A stretch of 64,000 nucleotides of DNA from the NCBI GenBank assembly GCA_900556555.1, contig USPF01000001.1, positions 3,300 through 67,299 of the forward strand. The letters are read 5' to 3'. The stretch's first letter is position 1. The number at the start of each line of letters is the position of its first letter. Made by a program: the position numbers and the translations under genes. The notes beneath the pieces were generated by a model that did no database searches, had not been told where the DNA came from, and worked only from the letters and a program-made list of their open reading frames with translations. Source of the stretch: an uncultured Blautia sp. GTDB lineage: Bacteria; Bacillota; Clostridia; Lachnospirales; Lachnospiraceae. Of the stretch, positions 9,593 to 18,263 are shown in pieces.

Positions 9593-10903
9593 TTATTCAG
9601 CAGCTTCTTCTTTCTTTTCCACTACTTTTGCTGATTCAGCAACTAAAGTAACTGCTTCCTGAACAGCGATGTCTTTCTTCATCTGTTCTTTCTCAGCATC
9701 ACCCATTAATTCTTTTAATTTTTCGACTTCCATCTTGTACATGTCAGCCATTGTCTTTAATTCTTCTTCGAATTTCTCATCAGAAATCTGGATATTTTCT
9801 ACTTCAGCAACTTTCTCTAATACCAGACGGCTCTGGATTCTCTTCAGTGCCTGTGGTCTCATCTGTTCCTGGATCTTAGCCTGATCAAGACCTGTGAACT
9901 GATAATACTGGTCAATGGAAAGTCCCTGTGCCTGCATTCTCTGAACGAAATCGTTCATTAACTGCTGGATCTGGTTCTGGATCATTGCTTCCGGAATATC
10001 CATCTGTGCATTTGCAATTACAGCATCAACTGCTTTGTCTTCTCTTTCACGTTTTGCAACGCCTTCTTTACGTTCTCTGATTTTCTTTTCAACATCTGCT
10101 TTGTATTCAGCTAATGTATCGAATTCAGAAACGTCTTTTGCAAATTCATCATCTAACTCAGGAAGTTCTTTTACTTTGATTGCTTTTACTGTACATTTGA
10201 ATACAGCAGCTTTTCCAGCTAAATCATTTGCATGGTAATCTTCTGGGAAAGTAACATTTACTTCTACTTCTTTGTTCAGTTCAGCACCAACTAACTGGTC
10301 TTCAAATCCTGGGATAAAAGAGTTAGAACCGATTGTCAGAGGATAATCTGTTCCTTTTCCGCCTTCAAATGCAACACCATCAACAAAGCCTTCGAAATCT
10401 AAAGTAACCATGTCACCCTGTGCTACTGCTCTGTCGTCTACATCGATTGTTCTGGAGTTGTTTTCCTGCTCTCTCTTTAATTCAGCAGCAACTTCTTCTT
10501 CTGTTACTTCTACAGGAGTCACTTCTACTTCCAGACCTTTGTATTCACCTAATGTAACTTCTGGTTTTACAGCCACTTCTGCTGTGAAGATAAAGGATTT
10601 TCCTTTTTCTACCTGTACAACGTCGATTTCTGGATAAGAAACAATGTCTAATCCGCTTTCTTCTGCTGCCTTTGGATATTCTCTCTGAATCAGTGCATTT
10701 GCTGCATCTTCAAAAAAGATTCCTGCACCGTACATTTTTTCAATCATCACACGAGGAGCTTTTCCTTTACGGAATCCAGGAATTGTGATTTTGTTTTTGT
10801 TTTTCATATAAGCAGCCTGTACTGCTTTCTCAAATTCTTCAGCGGCAACTTCGATTGTCAGTTTTGCCATGTTCTTTTCCAAGTTTTCTACCTGTACACT
10901 CAT
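9593..10903 (-). CDS. tig: Trigger factor, ribosome-associated chaperone and prolyl isomerase
   Basis: Trigger factor binds nascent chains at the ribosome exit. The 436-residue protein has the N-terminal ribosome-binding signature ([21 protein letters not shown]), a central FKBP-type domain ([19 protein letters not shown]) and the C-terminal chaperone arms ending in a Glu/Lys-rich tail. The start at 10903 has AAGGAGG 9 nt upstream; the frame is open for 11 more codons. It is the first gene of the tig-clpP-clpX-lon-engB cluster. Confidence 0.96.
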   Translation of the reverse strand: MSVQVENLEKNMAKLTIEVAAEEFEKAVQAAYMKNKNKITIPGFRKGKAPRVMIEKMYGAGIFFEDAANALIQREYPKAAEESGLDIVSYPEIDVVQVEKGKSFIFTAEVAVKPEVTLGEYKGLEVEVTPVEVTEEEVAAELKREQENNSRTIDVDDRAVAQGDMVTLDFEGFVDGVAFEGGKGTDYPLTIGSNSFIPGFEDQLVGAELNKEVEVNVTFPEDYHANDLAGKAAVFKCTVKAIKVKELPELDDEFAKDVSEFDTLAEYKADVEKKIRERKEGVAKREREDKAVDAVIANAQMDIPEAMIQNQIQQLMNDFVQRMQAQGLSIDQYYQFTGLDQAKIQEQMRPQALKRIQSRLVLEKVAEVENIQISDEKFEEELKTMADMYKMEVEKLKELMGDAEKEQMKKDIAVQEAVTLVAESAKVVEKKEEAAE

Positions 10904-11032
10904 TGTTAAAAATTCCTCCTTGAATTCTATATGCATTCTGCTCCCGTAGGAACAGCGCTTTTTACATACTTACAGTCATTGAAACAGTATAGCACAAGGA
11001 AATTAAAAACGCCAGTATTTTTTTAGGGTTTG

Positions 11033-11590
11033 CTAAATTTCTGCATGAAAAATAATGGATTTCCTAATTTCCTCTGCTTTTTCTTCATCATATAGCTGTG
11101 CAATCAGCTCCAAGGCAAATGGAATCGCAGTACCAAGCCCCCTGCTGGTGATGATATTATCCTGAACGGCTACTTCCTGATACTCCACTTCTGCTCCTGT
11201 AAGCTGTTCCTCGAATCCAGGATAGCAAACAGCCTGTTTTCCTTCCAGAATTCCTAATTTTCCCAAAACACTGGGTGCTGCACAGATAGCTGCTACTTTC
11301 TTTCCCTCTGATGCAAAGTTTTTTAATAAACCGCAAAGTCCCTGATGTTCTCCCAGATAGCGTGTCCCTGGCATACCGCCCGGAAGCACCAGCATATCTA
11401 TTGTATCATAGTCCACATCATCAAAGAAACAATCTGCTTTCAGTTCAATTCCATGAGAGCCCTTGACAGCCAGCCCGTCACTGATGGATACCATTTGTAC
11501 CTCTGCCCCTGCCCTGCGGAGCAGATCCACAACAGTAAGCCCTTCTATTTCTTCAAAACCATCTGCGGTAAAAACACACACATTTGCCAT
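11033..11590 (-). CDS. DJ-1/PfpI (ThiJ) family protein
   Basis: A 185-residue protein of the DJ-1/ThiJ/PfpI superfamily. The nucleophile-elbow cysteine is in AAICAAPSVLG, preceded by the glycine-rich LVLPGGMPGTRYLGE segment; residues near FTADGFEEIEGLTVVD supply the conserved Glu. This DJ-1 subgroup is associated with glyoxalase or deglycase-like repair and redox sensing, but the activity here is not deducible. Two in-frame ATGs lie 6 nt apart; AAAGGGGG is better spaced (8 nt) for the second, at 11590. It appears monocistronic. Confidence 0.85.
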   Translation of the reverse strand: MANVCVFTADGFEEIEGLTVVDLLRRAGAEVQMVSISDGLAVKGSHGIELKADCFFDDVDYDTIDMLVLPGGMPGTRYLGEHQGLCGLLKNFASEGKKVAAICAAPSVLGKLGILEGKQAVCYPGFEEQLTGAEVEYQEVAVQDNIITSRGLGTAIPFALELIAQLYDEEKAEEIRKSIIFHAEI

Positions 11591-11687
11591 TTCCATATCC
11601 CCCTTTGAATTTTGTTATGCTTATCTTAGCACACATCCCTCTGTATTTCATCTAAACAAATGCAGGATTTTCTAAAGTTTCTATAAA

Positions 11688-12221
11688 CTACAGAAAACTC
11701 TTTTTGCACAATACATACCTATCCAGTCCTCCATAGAGCTTTTCCCTGGACACAATCTCATATCCATTCTTTTCCATGGTATGCAGGCTGCTATGATTAT
11801 CAGGATATACGGTACACATGCAATACTGCACATTCTGTCTCTGTTTTTTCTGCTGTTCCTTTAACAGTCTCTCTGCCTCTTGAAGCATTTGTCCCTGTAG
11901 CCTATTTCCACGGTAAGCTTCTTTTACTGCTGCAGAATCCATATACACGACCTTTCCAAGTTCCTCCCCTGTCAATCCTGCATATTGTCCCAGATTATTC
12001 TGTGCTTCTGGATAAAATACCATAAAAAAACCTGCCAGTTCCCTGCTTTCCTCCTCTCTTTCACCTACCAGAAACCCTTTTCCTTCCAGTACCTGTTTTA
12101 CATACGCCTCTTCATCTGCAACAAACCATTCCTGTTTTCCAACAGACTTGTGTGCATCTTCCATCACTTCCATGATTTCCGGCAAATTTTCTACTGTCAT
12201 TTTCTCTATTTTAAACTTCAT
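11688..12221 (-). CDS. GNAT-family N-acetyltransferase
   Basis: A 177-residue single-domain acetyltransferase-like protein. The acetyl-CoA binding region is DSAAVKEAYRGNRLQGQMLQ, with the A-motif pattern R/Q-x-x-G-x, followed by CTVYPDNHSSLHTMEKNGYEIVSREKLYG, the typical 'N..S......GF' C-terminal motif. It resembles peptidoglycan-neighbour or small-molecule GNATs of Firmicutes; the substrate is unknown. It is divergent from the CYTH gene, with 94 nt between the starts. Confidence 0.75.
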   Translation of the reverse strand: MKFKIEKMTVENLPEIMEVMEDAHKSVGKQEWFVADEEAYVKQVLEGKGFLVGEREEESRELAGFFMVFYPEAQNNLGQYAGLTGEELGKVVYMDSAAVKEAYRGNRLQGQMLQEAERLLKEQQKKQRQNVQYCMCTVYPDNHSSLHTMEKNGYEIVSREKLYGGLDRYVLCKKSFL

Positions 12222-12315
12222 AGGTATTCTCCTCCGTACCTTGCTTTTTTCTATAAAAAAGTATATGATACCTGAAAAGAAACTGCAAGAATGACCTTTT
12301 GCAAGGAGGATTTAT

Positions 12316-12771
12316 ATGGAAATCGAAAAAAAATATCTTATCCATAAACTGCCGGAAAATCTGGACACTTGTCCATGCAAAAAAATCCAGCAGGCTTATT
12401 TATGCACCAATCCTGTTGTCCGTATCCGCAGACAGGATGACCAGTATATTCTCACTTATAAAGGTAAGGGACTTATGGTCCGGGAGGAGTACAATCTGCC
12501 ATTGAACCAGGAAGCCTACGAACATCTGTTAAAAAAAGCAGATGGCCTGATTCTTACCAAAACCAGGTATCTGCTTCCGCTCCCACAGGGGCTTACCATT
12601 GAATTAGATGTGTTTGATGCTCCTTACGAAAATCTCTGGCTGGCAGAGGTAGAATTTCCCTCTGAAGAGGATGCCAATGCCTTTGTACCTCCGGAATGGT
12701 TCGGGGAAGATGTAACGTTCTCCGGCAAATATCACAACAGCGTTATGGCTATGCCTGGATTAAAATCATAA
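12316..12771 (+). CDS. CYTH domain (triphosphate tunnel metalloenzyme) protein
   Basis: The 151-residue protein opens with MEIEKKYLI, the ExExK metal-binding signature of the CYTH/TTM fold. It continues with basic tunnel residues (VRIRRQDDQYILTYKGKG) and alternating acidic strands (IELDVFDAPYENLWLAEVEF). CYTH enzymes hydrolyse inorganic triphosphate or form cyclic or thiamine di/triphosphates; this short version corresponds to the core barrel with no CHAD domain. The ribosome binding site AAGGAGG lies 7 nt upstream. A terminator follows. Confidence 0.85.
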   Translation: MEIEKKYLIHKLPENLDTCPCKKIQQAYLCTNPVVRIRRQDDQYILTYKGKGLMVREEYNLPLNQEAYEHLLKKADGLILTKTRYLLPLPQGLTIELDVFDAPYENLWLAEVEFPSEEDANAFVPPEWFGEDVTFSGKYHNSVMAMPGLKS

Positions 12772-12779
12772 TCACAGGA

Positions 12780-12805
12780 AGCAGGGATGTTTTGCCATCC
12801 CTGCC
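12780..12805. terminator. Bidirectional terminator between CYTH and lipoprotein genes
   Basis: GCAGGGATG and CATCCCTGC arms with a 6-nt loop, followed by CCCCTTTCT on the plus strand. It lies between two convergent genes (12771 end and 12811 end), so it probably serves both. Confidence 0.7.
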
Positions 12806-12810
12806 CCTTT

Positions 12811-13833
12811 CTATTGATCTGCTGCTTTTTCTGCAAAATCTGTGTTCACTAATTCCTGATAAGGAACTCTCTCTTTCAACTCTCCTGCACTATCCAGAAT
12901 ATTTTCCAGAAGTTCGAAACTCTCTTTCTCAAAAATCAGATTTTCTTTCCAGGTATTCTGCTCCTGATACCGCCTTACAATGGTGGTGATTGTTTCCAGA
13001 TCACTTTCTTTAAATTGCGGCTGGATAACGCCTGCGATTTCTTCTGGGGTGTGACTATTCACATAATCCATGCCTTTTTGAAGAGCATTGGTAAAACCCT
13101 GAAGAATCTTGGAATTTTCTTTGATATAACTTTCCCTGGCACTGTAAGCCGTGTAAGGAACATAGCCGGATTCCACACCGCAGGATGCCACCACATATCC
13201 TGCTCCTTCTTTTTCCAAGGCGGTAGCAGATGGCTCAAACTCCACGCTAAAATCCCCCTGCCCACCTGAGAATGCTGCCGCTGTGGAACCGAAATCAATG
13301 CTCCGGTCAATGCTCATATCTTTATCTGGATCCATTCCTTTTTCTTTCAAAATATACTCAAAAACCATCTCCGGCATGCCACCTTTTCTGCCGCCCAAAA
13401 TTTCTTTTCCTTTTAAATCCTCCCACTGAAACTCCGGCATCTTCTCCCTGGATACCAGGAAATTTCCCGCCCTCTGTGTGAGCTGTGCAAAGTTTACCAC
13501 TTTATCATTTGCTCCCTGCTGGTACGCATAGATGCTGGATTCTGAACCCATAAATCCAATCTCCGCATCCCCGGACAACACTGCTGCCATAACCTTATCT
13601 GCACCAAATCCAGTGACCAGGTTCAGATCAATTCCTTCTTCCTTAAAGTATCCTTTTTCGATTGCCACATACTGCGGTGCATAAAAAATCGAGTGTGCCA
13701 CCTCGTTTAAAGTGATTTCGGTAAGTTCTTCCTTTTCCTTTTTTTTGCTCCCTTCCTCCCTGCCTTTACATGCCGCCAGTCCAAAGCAGCACAACAGGAC
13801 AACTCCTAAAACCAGAGCAGTTTTCTTTTTCAT
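12811..13833 (-). CDS. Orphan ABC-type substrate-binding lipoprotein (NMT1/SsuA-like)
   Basis: A 340-residue lipoprotein with signal sequence MKKKTALVLGVVLLCCFGLAAC (the Cys is the lipobox residue), a Lys/Glu-rich linker and an NMT1/THI5-like periplasmic-binding fold: LNEVAHSIFYAPQYVAIEKGYFKEEGI, then ADKVMAAVLSGDAEIGFMGS. Such proteins bind pyrimidine precursors of thiamine, alkanesulfonates or nitrate-like ligands. GGAGG 5 nt before the ATG at 13833 decides the start over an upstream TTG. No permease or ATPase gene is adjacent; a mobile-element-like stretch lies upstream instead, so the rest of a transporter may have been lost. Confidence 0.85.
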   Translation of the reverse strand: MKKKTALVLGVVLLCCFGLAACKGREEGSKKKEKEELTEITLNEVAHSIFYAPQYVAIEKGYFKEEGIDLNLVTGFGADKVMAAVLSGDAEIGFMGSESSIYAYQQGANDKVVNFAQLTQRAGNFLVSREKMPEFQWEDLKGKEILGGRKGGMPEMVFEYILKEKGMDPDKDMSIDRSIDFGSTAAAFSGGQGDFSVEFEPSATALEKEGAGYVVASCGVESGYVPYTAYSARESYIKENSKILQGFTNALQKGMDYVNSHTPEEIAGVIQPQFKESDLETITTIVRRYQEQNTWKENLIFEKESFELLENILDSAGELKERVPYQELVNTDFAEKAADQ

Positions 13834-13963
13834 TACTTCCTCCAAAAACTTCTAATTATCATACCATATGTAAAATATAAAAATTTGGTTCCTATCACTC
13901 TGTGCAGAAGGTCCGGATATTATGTCAGTACACGTATTATGAAACAGGCATCATTATACTATA

Positions 13964-14499
13964 ATTAACTCAAACTTCACACACTATTTGGTGTGCTGCA
14001 CCTTGAAAAATCAATACTTTCATCCATAAAAAGGTGTGTCCGCATTGGTAGAAAGCATTTATAGAGTCTGGAATTTTATCAGCCAGACCATAAATAGGCT
14101 AAATTTCACAATTTCTTCATTTCAACCTACTTTATTATGGCCCCAATAAGTTGGATTGCATGTTTTTCTTATATAGGCCTACTTTTTTCTGACCTCAATA
14201 GGCTAAATTACAAGTTTTCCACTTTTCAACTTATTTTTCTGGAGGACAATATAGGCCAAATTTAGAGAATCTTGCCCAGCATCCTATTTTGAGCAAAAAT
14301 AAGTAGGTGTGATTTCAGTTTTTTTTAAAAAACCACCTATTCGTGCCCGAAAAGTATAGGCTAAAAATCACAAAATAACATTTTCAACAGAAAGAACATT
14401 GGAACAGGGGTTCATCTGCCGCCGCAATTCTATTTTATGAGTTAAAATATTGATTTTCAACATATGAGTCCAATTTTTGATGTGGGAAGTTTGAGTAAT
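13964..14499. mobile_element. MITE-like element with about 56-bp terminal inverted repeats
   Basis: The stretch is bounded by imperfect inverted repeats. The left end (13964-14020) contains ATTAACTCAAACTTCACACA and, further in, TTGAAAAATCAATACTTT. The right end (14444-14499) contains the complements, AAAATATTGATTTTCAA and TGTGGGAAGTTTGAGTAAT. The roughly 420 bp inside have no open frame of note and are rich in a repeated ATAGGC motif. This organisation (long terminal repeats, no transposase) fits a non-autonomous transposable element. No clear target-site duplication can be read; the outer bases differ by a one-base indel. Confidence 0.65.
14093..14365. repeat. Array of degenerate ATAGGC(T/C)(A)AA motifs inside the MITE-like element
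   Basis: Plus-strand copies of ATAGGC begin at 14094, 14173, 14198, 14251 and 14356, three of them followed by TAAA or CAAA. The intervals are 79, 25, 53 and 105 bp, close to multiples of about 26. Related AATAAGTTGG/AATAAGTAGG words lie between them in both orientations, for example near 14144 and 14303. The copies are too short and uneven for a CRISPR array. Confidence 0.5.
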
Positions 14500-14526
14500 G
14501 AAATCATGCCAATACGGAGGATTATA

Positions 14527-14610
14527 ATGATGTCCGAATACGGATTTACCAAAACTAACATTATTTCACTTTTAAATGAAGGTTCAATCACTGTTGCAGA
14601 TTTAGATTAA
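14527..14610 (+). pseudogene. Short ORF with in-frame stop; small protein or truncated gene remnant
   Basis: A perfect GGAGG (14516-14520) sits 6 nt before tandem ATG codons. The frame encodes MMSEYGFTKTNIISLLNEG and 8 more residues, then stops at TAA 14608-14610. The same frame continues past the stop for 34 codons with plausible protein sequence (FSDELKETIYVFADTYLKEP) to TAA at 14713-14715. It may be a gene of about 60 codons broken by one nonsense mutation, or a 27-residue small protein. No family is recognised. It starts only 28 bp beyond the right end of the MITE-like element. Confidence 0.4.
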
Positions 14611-14663
14611 TTTAGTGATGAACTGAAGGAAACTATTTATGTGTTTGCGGATACCTATTTGAA

Positions 14664-14692
14664 GGAGCCAGATTTCTCCGGCTCCTCTTTTG
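14664..14692. terminator. Hairpin with GGAGCC/GGCTCC arms
   Basis: Six-base-pair GC-rich stem with a 10-nt loop followed on the plus strand by TCTTTTG. It lies between the small plus-strand ORF and the convergent hypothetical gene that ends at 14720. Confidence 0.5.
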
Positions 14693-14719
14693 ATATACCA
14701 TGTTTGCTATTTTAATAGA

Positions 14720-15751
14720 TCATATCAGCAAAAAGGATTCTGACTCAAACTGTTTGACATAAAACACGATATGCCATTCCACATCCTCCTGAACTTCCTC
14801 AAAGTGCAGGGAAGAATATACTCTGTGCAGTTTTCCACGACGGGCCGCTCCCGGCAAAATTGCAACAGGTCCATCTGTACCGCCGATTACAGTCACACTA
14901 TACACACCCTTGGAAACGGGCTCCAAAGAATCTTCGTCTGATAGAATCTCCATAGGCTTATCTCCCTCATGACAGTCAAAAATTGTGATACTGTCATCCG
15001 GTTCTGGAGACATTGTGTAGCTCATTTCCACATAGTGTCTCGGATAGAGCCATCTTTCAGAATCAAATCCTTTTTCAGAAATCGACTGCTGTCCTATTTC
15101 CTGTACAGTCAGCGTATATTTTATACCACTGACAGGATGAACAAATGTGAACGTATCTCCTGGTTTGTGAACTTTAAAATGAGGTCCCGGCATCTGCCCC
15201 GGTATCTGTTCCATTGTAAGAAAAAGTTTTTTAATTTCCGGCCGGCGGCTGCCTGCCCACGAAAACGCACTCCTGTCAATAACCCATCCAAAGGATTCAT
15301 CCAGTCCATAATATTTCATAACCTCTTTTGTCTTTGATTCATGAAAGATTCTCTCTGGCAGGCATGGATTAAAACTCAAACCACATCCAGGAGATTTCCT
15401 CAGAGTATTCCCGTTTAACTCTATGCATGGGCGAAAATCCAGGCAAAGTGGATTCTCTATTTCCATCTGCATTTGCTGCTCTTTGGTAAAATTTTCACAG
15501 GAATCATTCTCCAGACTCAGATTCCACTTCTCCATGAAGCTACGAATCCTTTCTACAGAAACCTGCATGCAAAAATCAATAACAAGCCCTTTGCCGCAAG
15601 AGTATGCAGCAGGAACAATCCAATGATGCCCTGCCCAGTCAAATTCTTTATCAATCCTGATTTCTTTTCCTGCATGTTCTCTGCTGTGATGCCCCCAGAA
15701 GTTCCCTTCAAAATAAACTTTCCAAGAAGATTTTCCGTATTTTTTATCCAT
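14720..15751 (-). CDS. Hypothetical protein with a C-terminal 'VIGGTDGP' motif
   Basis: A 343-residue soluble protein; I do not recognise an enzyme family. The N-terminal half is rich in Trp/Phe/Cys and contains QMQMEIENPLCLDFRPCIEL. The middle (GPHFKVHKPGDTFTFVHPVSG) looks like a beta-barrel small domain. Near the C-terminus is YSVTVIGGTDGPVAILPG, which resembles the IGGADGPTSI signature of the beta subunit of sodium-pumping decarboxylases, although the rest is unrelated and lacks membrane helices. The chosen ATG at 15751 has GGAGAA 8 nt upstream; a GTG lies 6 codons earlier. It lies 29 nt after the double-GNAT gene. Confidence 0.6.
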   Translation of the reverse strand: MDKKYGKSSWKVYFEGNFWGHHSREHAGKEIRIDKEFDWAGHHWIVPAAYSCGKGLVIDFCMQVSVERIRSFMEKWNLSLENDSCENFTKEQQMQMEIENPLCLDFRPCIELNGNTLRKSPGCGLSFNPCLPERIFHESKTKEVMKYYGLDESFGWVIDRSAFSWAGSRRPEIKKLFLTMEQIPGQMPGPHFKVHKPGDTFTFVHPVSGIKYTLTVQEIGQQSISEKGFDSERWLYPRHYVEMSYTMSPEPDDSITIFDCHEGDKPMEILSDEDSLEPVSKGVYSVTVIGGTDGPVAILPGAARRGKLHRVYSSLHFEEVQEDVEWHIVFYVKQFESESFLLI

Positions 15752-15780
15752 TTGATTTTCTCCATACACTTCTTGCCATA

Positions 15781-16830
15781 TTACATTTCTGCCAATTCAA
15801 AAATACCTCCGTCAAACACAATATCCTTTCCTTCCTTATCTTTGTAAAAGGATACTTTTTCTGTATCCACTTTTTGAAATCCCAAGGATGCCAGCAAGGA
15901 AACTGACGGTACATTTTTTATTGCCGTGCCTGCAGTAAATTTTGTAATACTGTATTTTTTTAGATAAGAGAATAACGCTTGAAGGCTTTCTTTAGCATAG
16001 CCCTTTCCATGATAAGCTGAGTGAAAACAATATCCTGTCTCATACCCTTCTTCTCTGGCATTTAAGGAAATATATCCTATCACCTTTTCTTCCCTGCATA
16101 CAGCAAAAAACATATGCTCTAATCCTTTCGATGCCTCTTCCCATCTGGCTATCCGCACACGGACATCGCTTTCTTCGGTACTATGGGGAATGTCATATTT
16201 TGAAAACTCAGAAGCATTAAAATCCTCCCAAATCTCTTTGATTGCCTTCCAGTCCTGTCTTTTTATTGGCCTGAGCAGCAGCCGGTCCGTTTTTATCGGT
16301 GATGCTGTTTCTATCCAGTATCTTTGCTGAATATTCCCGTCAGGATTTACCACTTCGTTTTCCAGAATACCTCCATTTTTGATAATGGATTTTGCAGAAC
16401 CGGTATTCGTCTTGTCGCAGGTGATTAAAACCTTATGAATCCCTAGTTTTTTACACTCTTCTAATCCTAATGCAATCATCTTCGTGGCATAGCCTTTTCT
16501 TCTCTCACTTGGCCGGATTCCATCCCCAATATGACCGCCATATTTTAATAAATAATCATTTAACTCATGTCTGATATTGATTGCTCCCACAACGACATTC
16601 CGCTCTTCATCCAGGCAAAAATAGGTTGAATCCGGCACCAGTCCTTCTTTTGGTATTACAACATCAAGATGATTTCTGTAATACTCAAAATCATGATAAT
16701 CATTTTTAAAAATAGACCAAGGAGAGGTATTTGCTTCTGGATGTTCCTTGTTATAGGCAATCCATTCCTCTAGCATTTCGATAATCTGTTTCTGGTATTC
16801 TGCTGATGGTTTTATCAATTTCAGTGACAT
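15781..16830 (-). CDS. Tandem GNAT acetyltransferase (two GNAT domains in one protein)
   Basis: The 349-residue protein carries two acetyltransferase folds. The first (about residues 1-185) has GHIGDGIRPSERRKGYATKMI, the acetyl-CoA P-loop, and NTGSAKSIIKNGGILEN. The second (about 190-349) is RimJ-like: KTDRLLLRPIKRQDW, GYCFHSAYHGKGYAKESLQA and NVPSVSLLASLGFQKVD. GAGGAGG before the ATG at 16830 fixes the start; the frame is open 15 codons further. Both domains keep the pyrophosphate-binding loop, so both may be active. Substrates are unknown. Confidence 0.85.
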   Translation of the reverse strand: MSLKLIKPSAEYQKQIIEMLEEWIAYNKEHPEANTSPWSIFKNDYHDFEYYRNHLDVVIPKEGLVPDSTYFCLDEERNVVVGAINIRHELNDYLLKYGGHIGDGIRPSERRKGYATKMIALGLEECKKLGIHKVLITCDKTNTGSAKSIIKNGGILENEVVNPDGNIQQRYWIETASPIKTDRLLLRPIKRQDWKAIKEIWEDFNASEFSKYDIPHSTEESDVRVRIARWEEASKGLEHMFFAVCREEKVIGYISLNAREEGYETGYCFHSAYHGKGYAKESLQALFSYLKKYSITKFTAGTAIKNVPSVSLLASLGFQKVDTEKVSFYKDKEGKDIVFDGGIFELAEM

Positions 16831-16847
16831 GCTGTCTTCCTCCTCTA

Positions 16848-17315
16848 TTACCGCTTGTGCTGTTTCTTTTCCCACATCATTCCCATGAAAAAAACTCCTG
16901 CCATATACAACACCGAAAGGATATGCAATGCAATGATAGCTCTCTCTCCTACAAAATTCGGCTGTTTTTCAAAGAGCACTGCTACTTTAGCTAATAAATA
17001 TGTTGGTGCTGAATTTGAAAACAATTGAGACACATATGCCAGCGTAAGATTAATTGTACTATCACTTCCTCCCGTTCTTTGCCACAAATCAAAGAACAGC
17101 GCAAAGATTCCTGCTCCATTCCCAATCAGTAATGCCGGAATGGTTCTCCAATTACGGGCATATTGCCTGGCAAGCCAAAACCAGAATACAGTGGTCAAAA
17201 GAGGCAAAACATAGTACAATGCAATTCCCAGCACAGGAATCGCCAATGTGCTATTTATGATGTGCCCAGCAATAAATGGAACCAAGGTTAATGAAATTAA
17301 AATCCACCTTTTCAT
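16848..17315 (-). CDS. Small integral membrane protein, four predicted helices
   Basis: A 155-residue hydrophobic protein. Four membrane segments can be read, beginning with WILISLTLVPFIAGHIIN and ending in IIALHILSVLYMAGVFFMGM, with a Lys/Arg-rich C-terminus. I do not recognise the family. It precedes the double-GNAT gene by 17 nt and the two are probably co-transcribed. Confidence 0.6.
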   Translation of the reverse strand: MKRWILISLTLVPFIAGHIINSTLAIPVLGIALYYVLPLLTTVFWFWLARQYARNWRTIPALLIGNGAGIFALFFDLWQRTGGSDSTINLTLAYVSQLFSNSAPTYLLAKVAVLFEKQPNFVGERAIIALHILSVLYMAGVFFMGMMWEKKQHKR

Positions 17316-17390
17316 TCACATTCTCCTTTCGTATACACTTTTTCTGCATTATACTATATTTGTAAAGCAAGTCAATTGTTTTCACTTAAA

Positions 17391-17424
17391 AAGCAGCAGG
17401 AATACCATCCTATTCCTGCTGCTT
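17391..17424 (-). terminator. Intrinsic terminator after the 86-residue protein gene
   Basis: Perfect arms AGCAGCAGGAAT and ATTCCTGCTGCT with an 8-nt loop, followed on the minus strand by TTTTTAAG. It ends the 17441-17701 transcript. Confidence 0.85.
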
Positions 17425-17440
17425 TCTACCTTCCTATTTT

Positions 17441-17701
17441 CTACAAATGCGGAATCTTTTTTTTCTTATCAGCCAGATATTTCTTCACACCTTCCACATC
17501 TGAATATGCAAAGTGACGGAGTTCATCTTCTGTAAGCTGCCCCAACTCTTCCAGATCATAGCTGCCTGTCACGTAGCAGCTTGGCTTTAACATTTCTTCT
17601 GTAAATCCCAGTTCTTCCATCTGTTCTTTTGAGATATACTGGCTCACCTCAATCTTATTGCAGGCTTTGCAGTGATATACTGTAAAAAGTTCTTTGCTCA
17701 T
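17441..17701 (-). CDS. Small conserved-looking protein with a CxxC motif
   Basis: An 86-residue soluble acidic/basic protein. Near the N-terminus VYHCKACNKIEVSQYIS contains a CxxC pair, with a single further Cys at position 42 (KPSCYVTGSYD), so a metal site is possible but incomplete by the usual four-Cys rule. The C-terminus is Lys-rich (YLADKKKKIPHL). No family recognised. It has its own terminator and lies between two membrane-protein genes. Confidence 0.6.
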   Translation of the reverse strand: MSKELFTVYHCKACNKIEVSQYISKEQMEELGFTEEMLKPSCYVTGSYDLEELGQLTEDELRHFAYSDVEGVKKYLADKKKKIPHL

Positions 17702-17777
17702 GCTCTTGTTACTCCTTCTGTGTACGCTTTTCTACCATGTATTTTAATACAATTTTTCTGTTTTGTATAGCTTAGAA

Positions 17778-18263
17778 TTATACGCTCATGAAATACAGGG
17801 ATACGAAAAGAAATGCTGCCAGAAGAATCCACAGAATCTTTCTCACTGCCCCTTCTGCTTCTTTGCTAATCTGCTTGTTTCGCAATTCATAAGGCAGCAA
17901 AAAGGTAAGTAATACGCAAACGCAGAAAATTCCAATGTCCACCAACAAAATACTTTTTCCACTAAAAGCCGTATAACCATAAAACAACAGCGGCATAACC
18001 AAAAGTCCTGCAAAAATCCCCAGAAGATTCTTCCCAAAAAGCCCTGGCATGGCCTTTCCCATTGCCTTTTGTTCTATGAACATATACGTCAATGCAGGAA
18101 AAAACAATAATTTCAAATGTTCCCACACACTTTCATTCACAGGAGAAAACAGCCCAATCAGTATATTTTCATGCGACCATTGATAAAAGAAATGGCTCAG
18201 CGTTCCTAAAACAATTGTCCATAAAATCCCTAACCCCGTTATCTTCTTATATCTTTTATTCAT
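17778..18263 (-). CDS. Membrane protein of the DUF6512 type
   Basis: A 161-residue protein with about five hydrophobic segments. The motif SHENILIGLFSPVNESVWEHLKLLFFP after the first helix is what I associate with DUF6512 proteins of Clostridia, with the acidic NESVWEHLK loop conserved. The C-terminal helix is ILWILLAAFLFVSLYFMSV. The function is unknown. It is divergent from proC. Confidence 0.6.
   Translation of the reverse strand: MNKRYKKITGLGILWTIVLGTLSHFFYQWSHENILIGLFSPVNESVWEHLKLLFFPALTYMFIEQKAMGKAMPGLFGKNLLGIFAGLLVMPLLFYGYTAFSGKSILLVDIGIFCVCVLLTFLLPYELRNKQISKEAEGAVRKILWILLAAFLFVSLYFMSV

Noticed and set aside
14093-14365. CRISPR-like array
   Set aside because: The repeated unit is about 10 bp, degenerate, in both orientations and with uneven spacing; no cas genes nearby.
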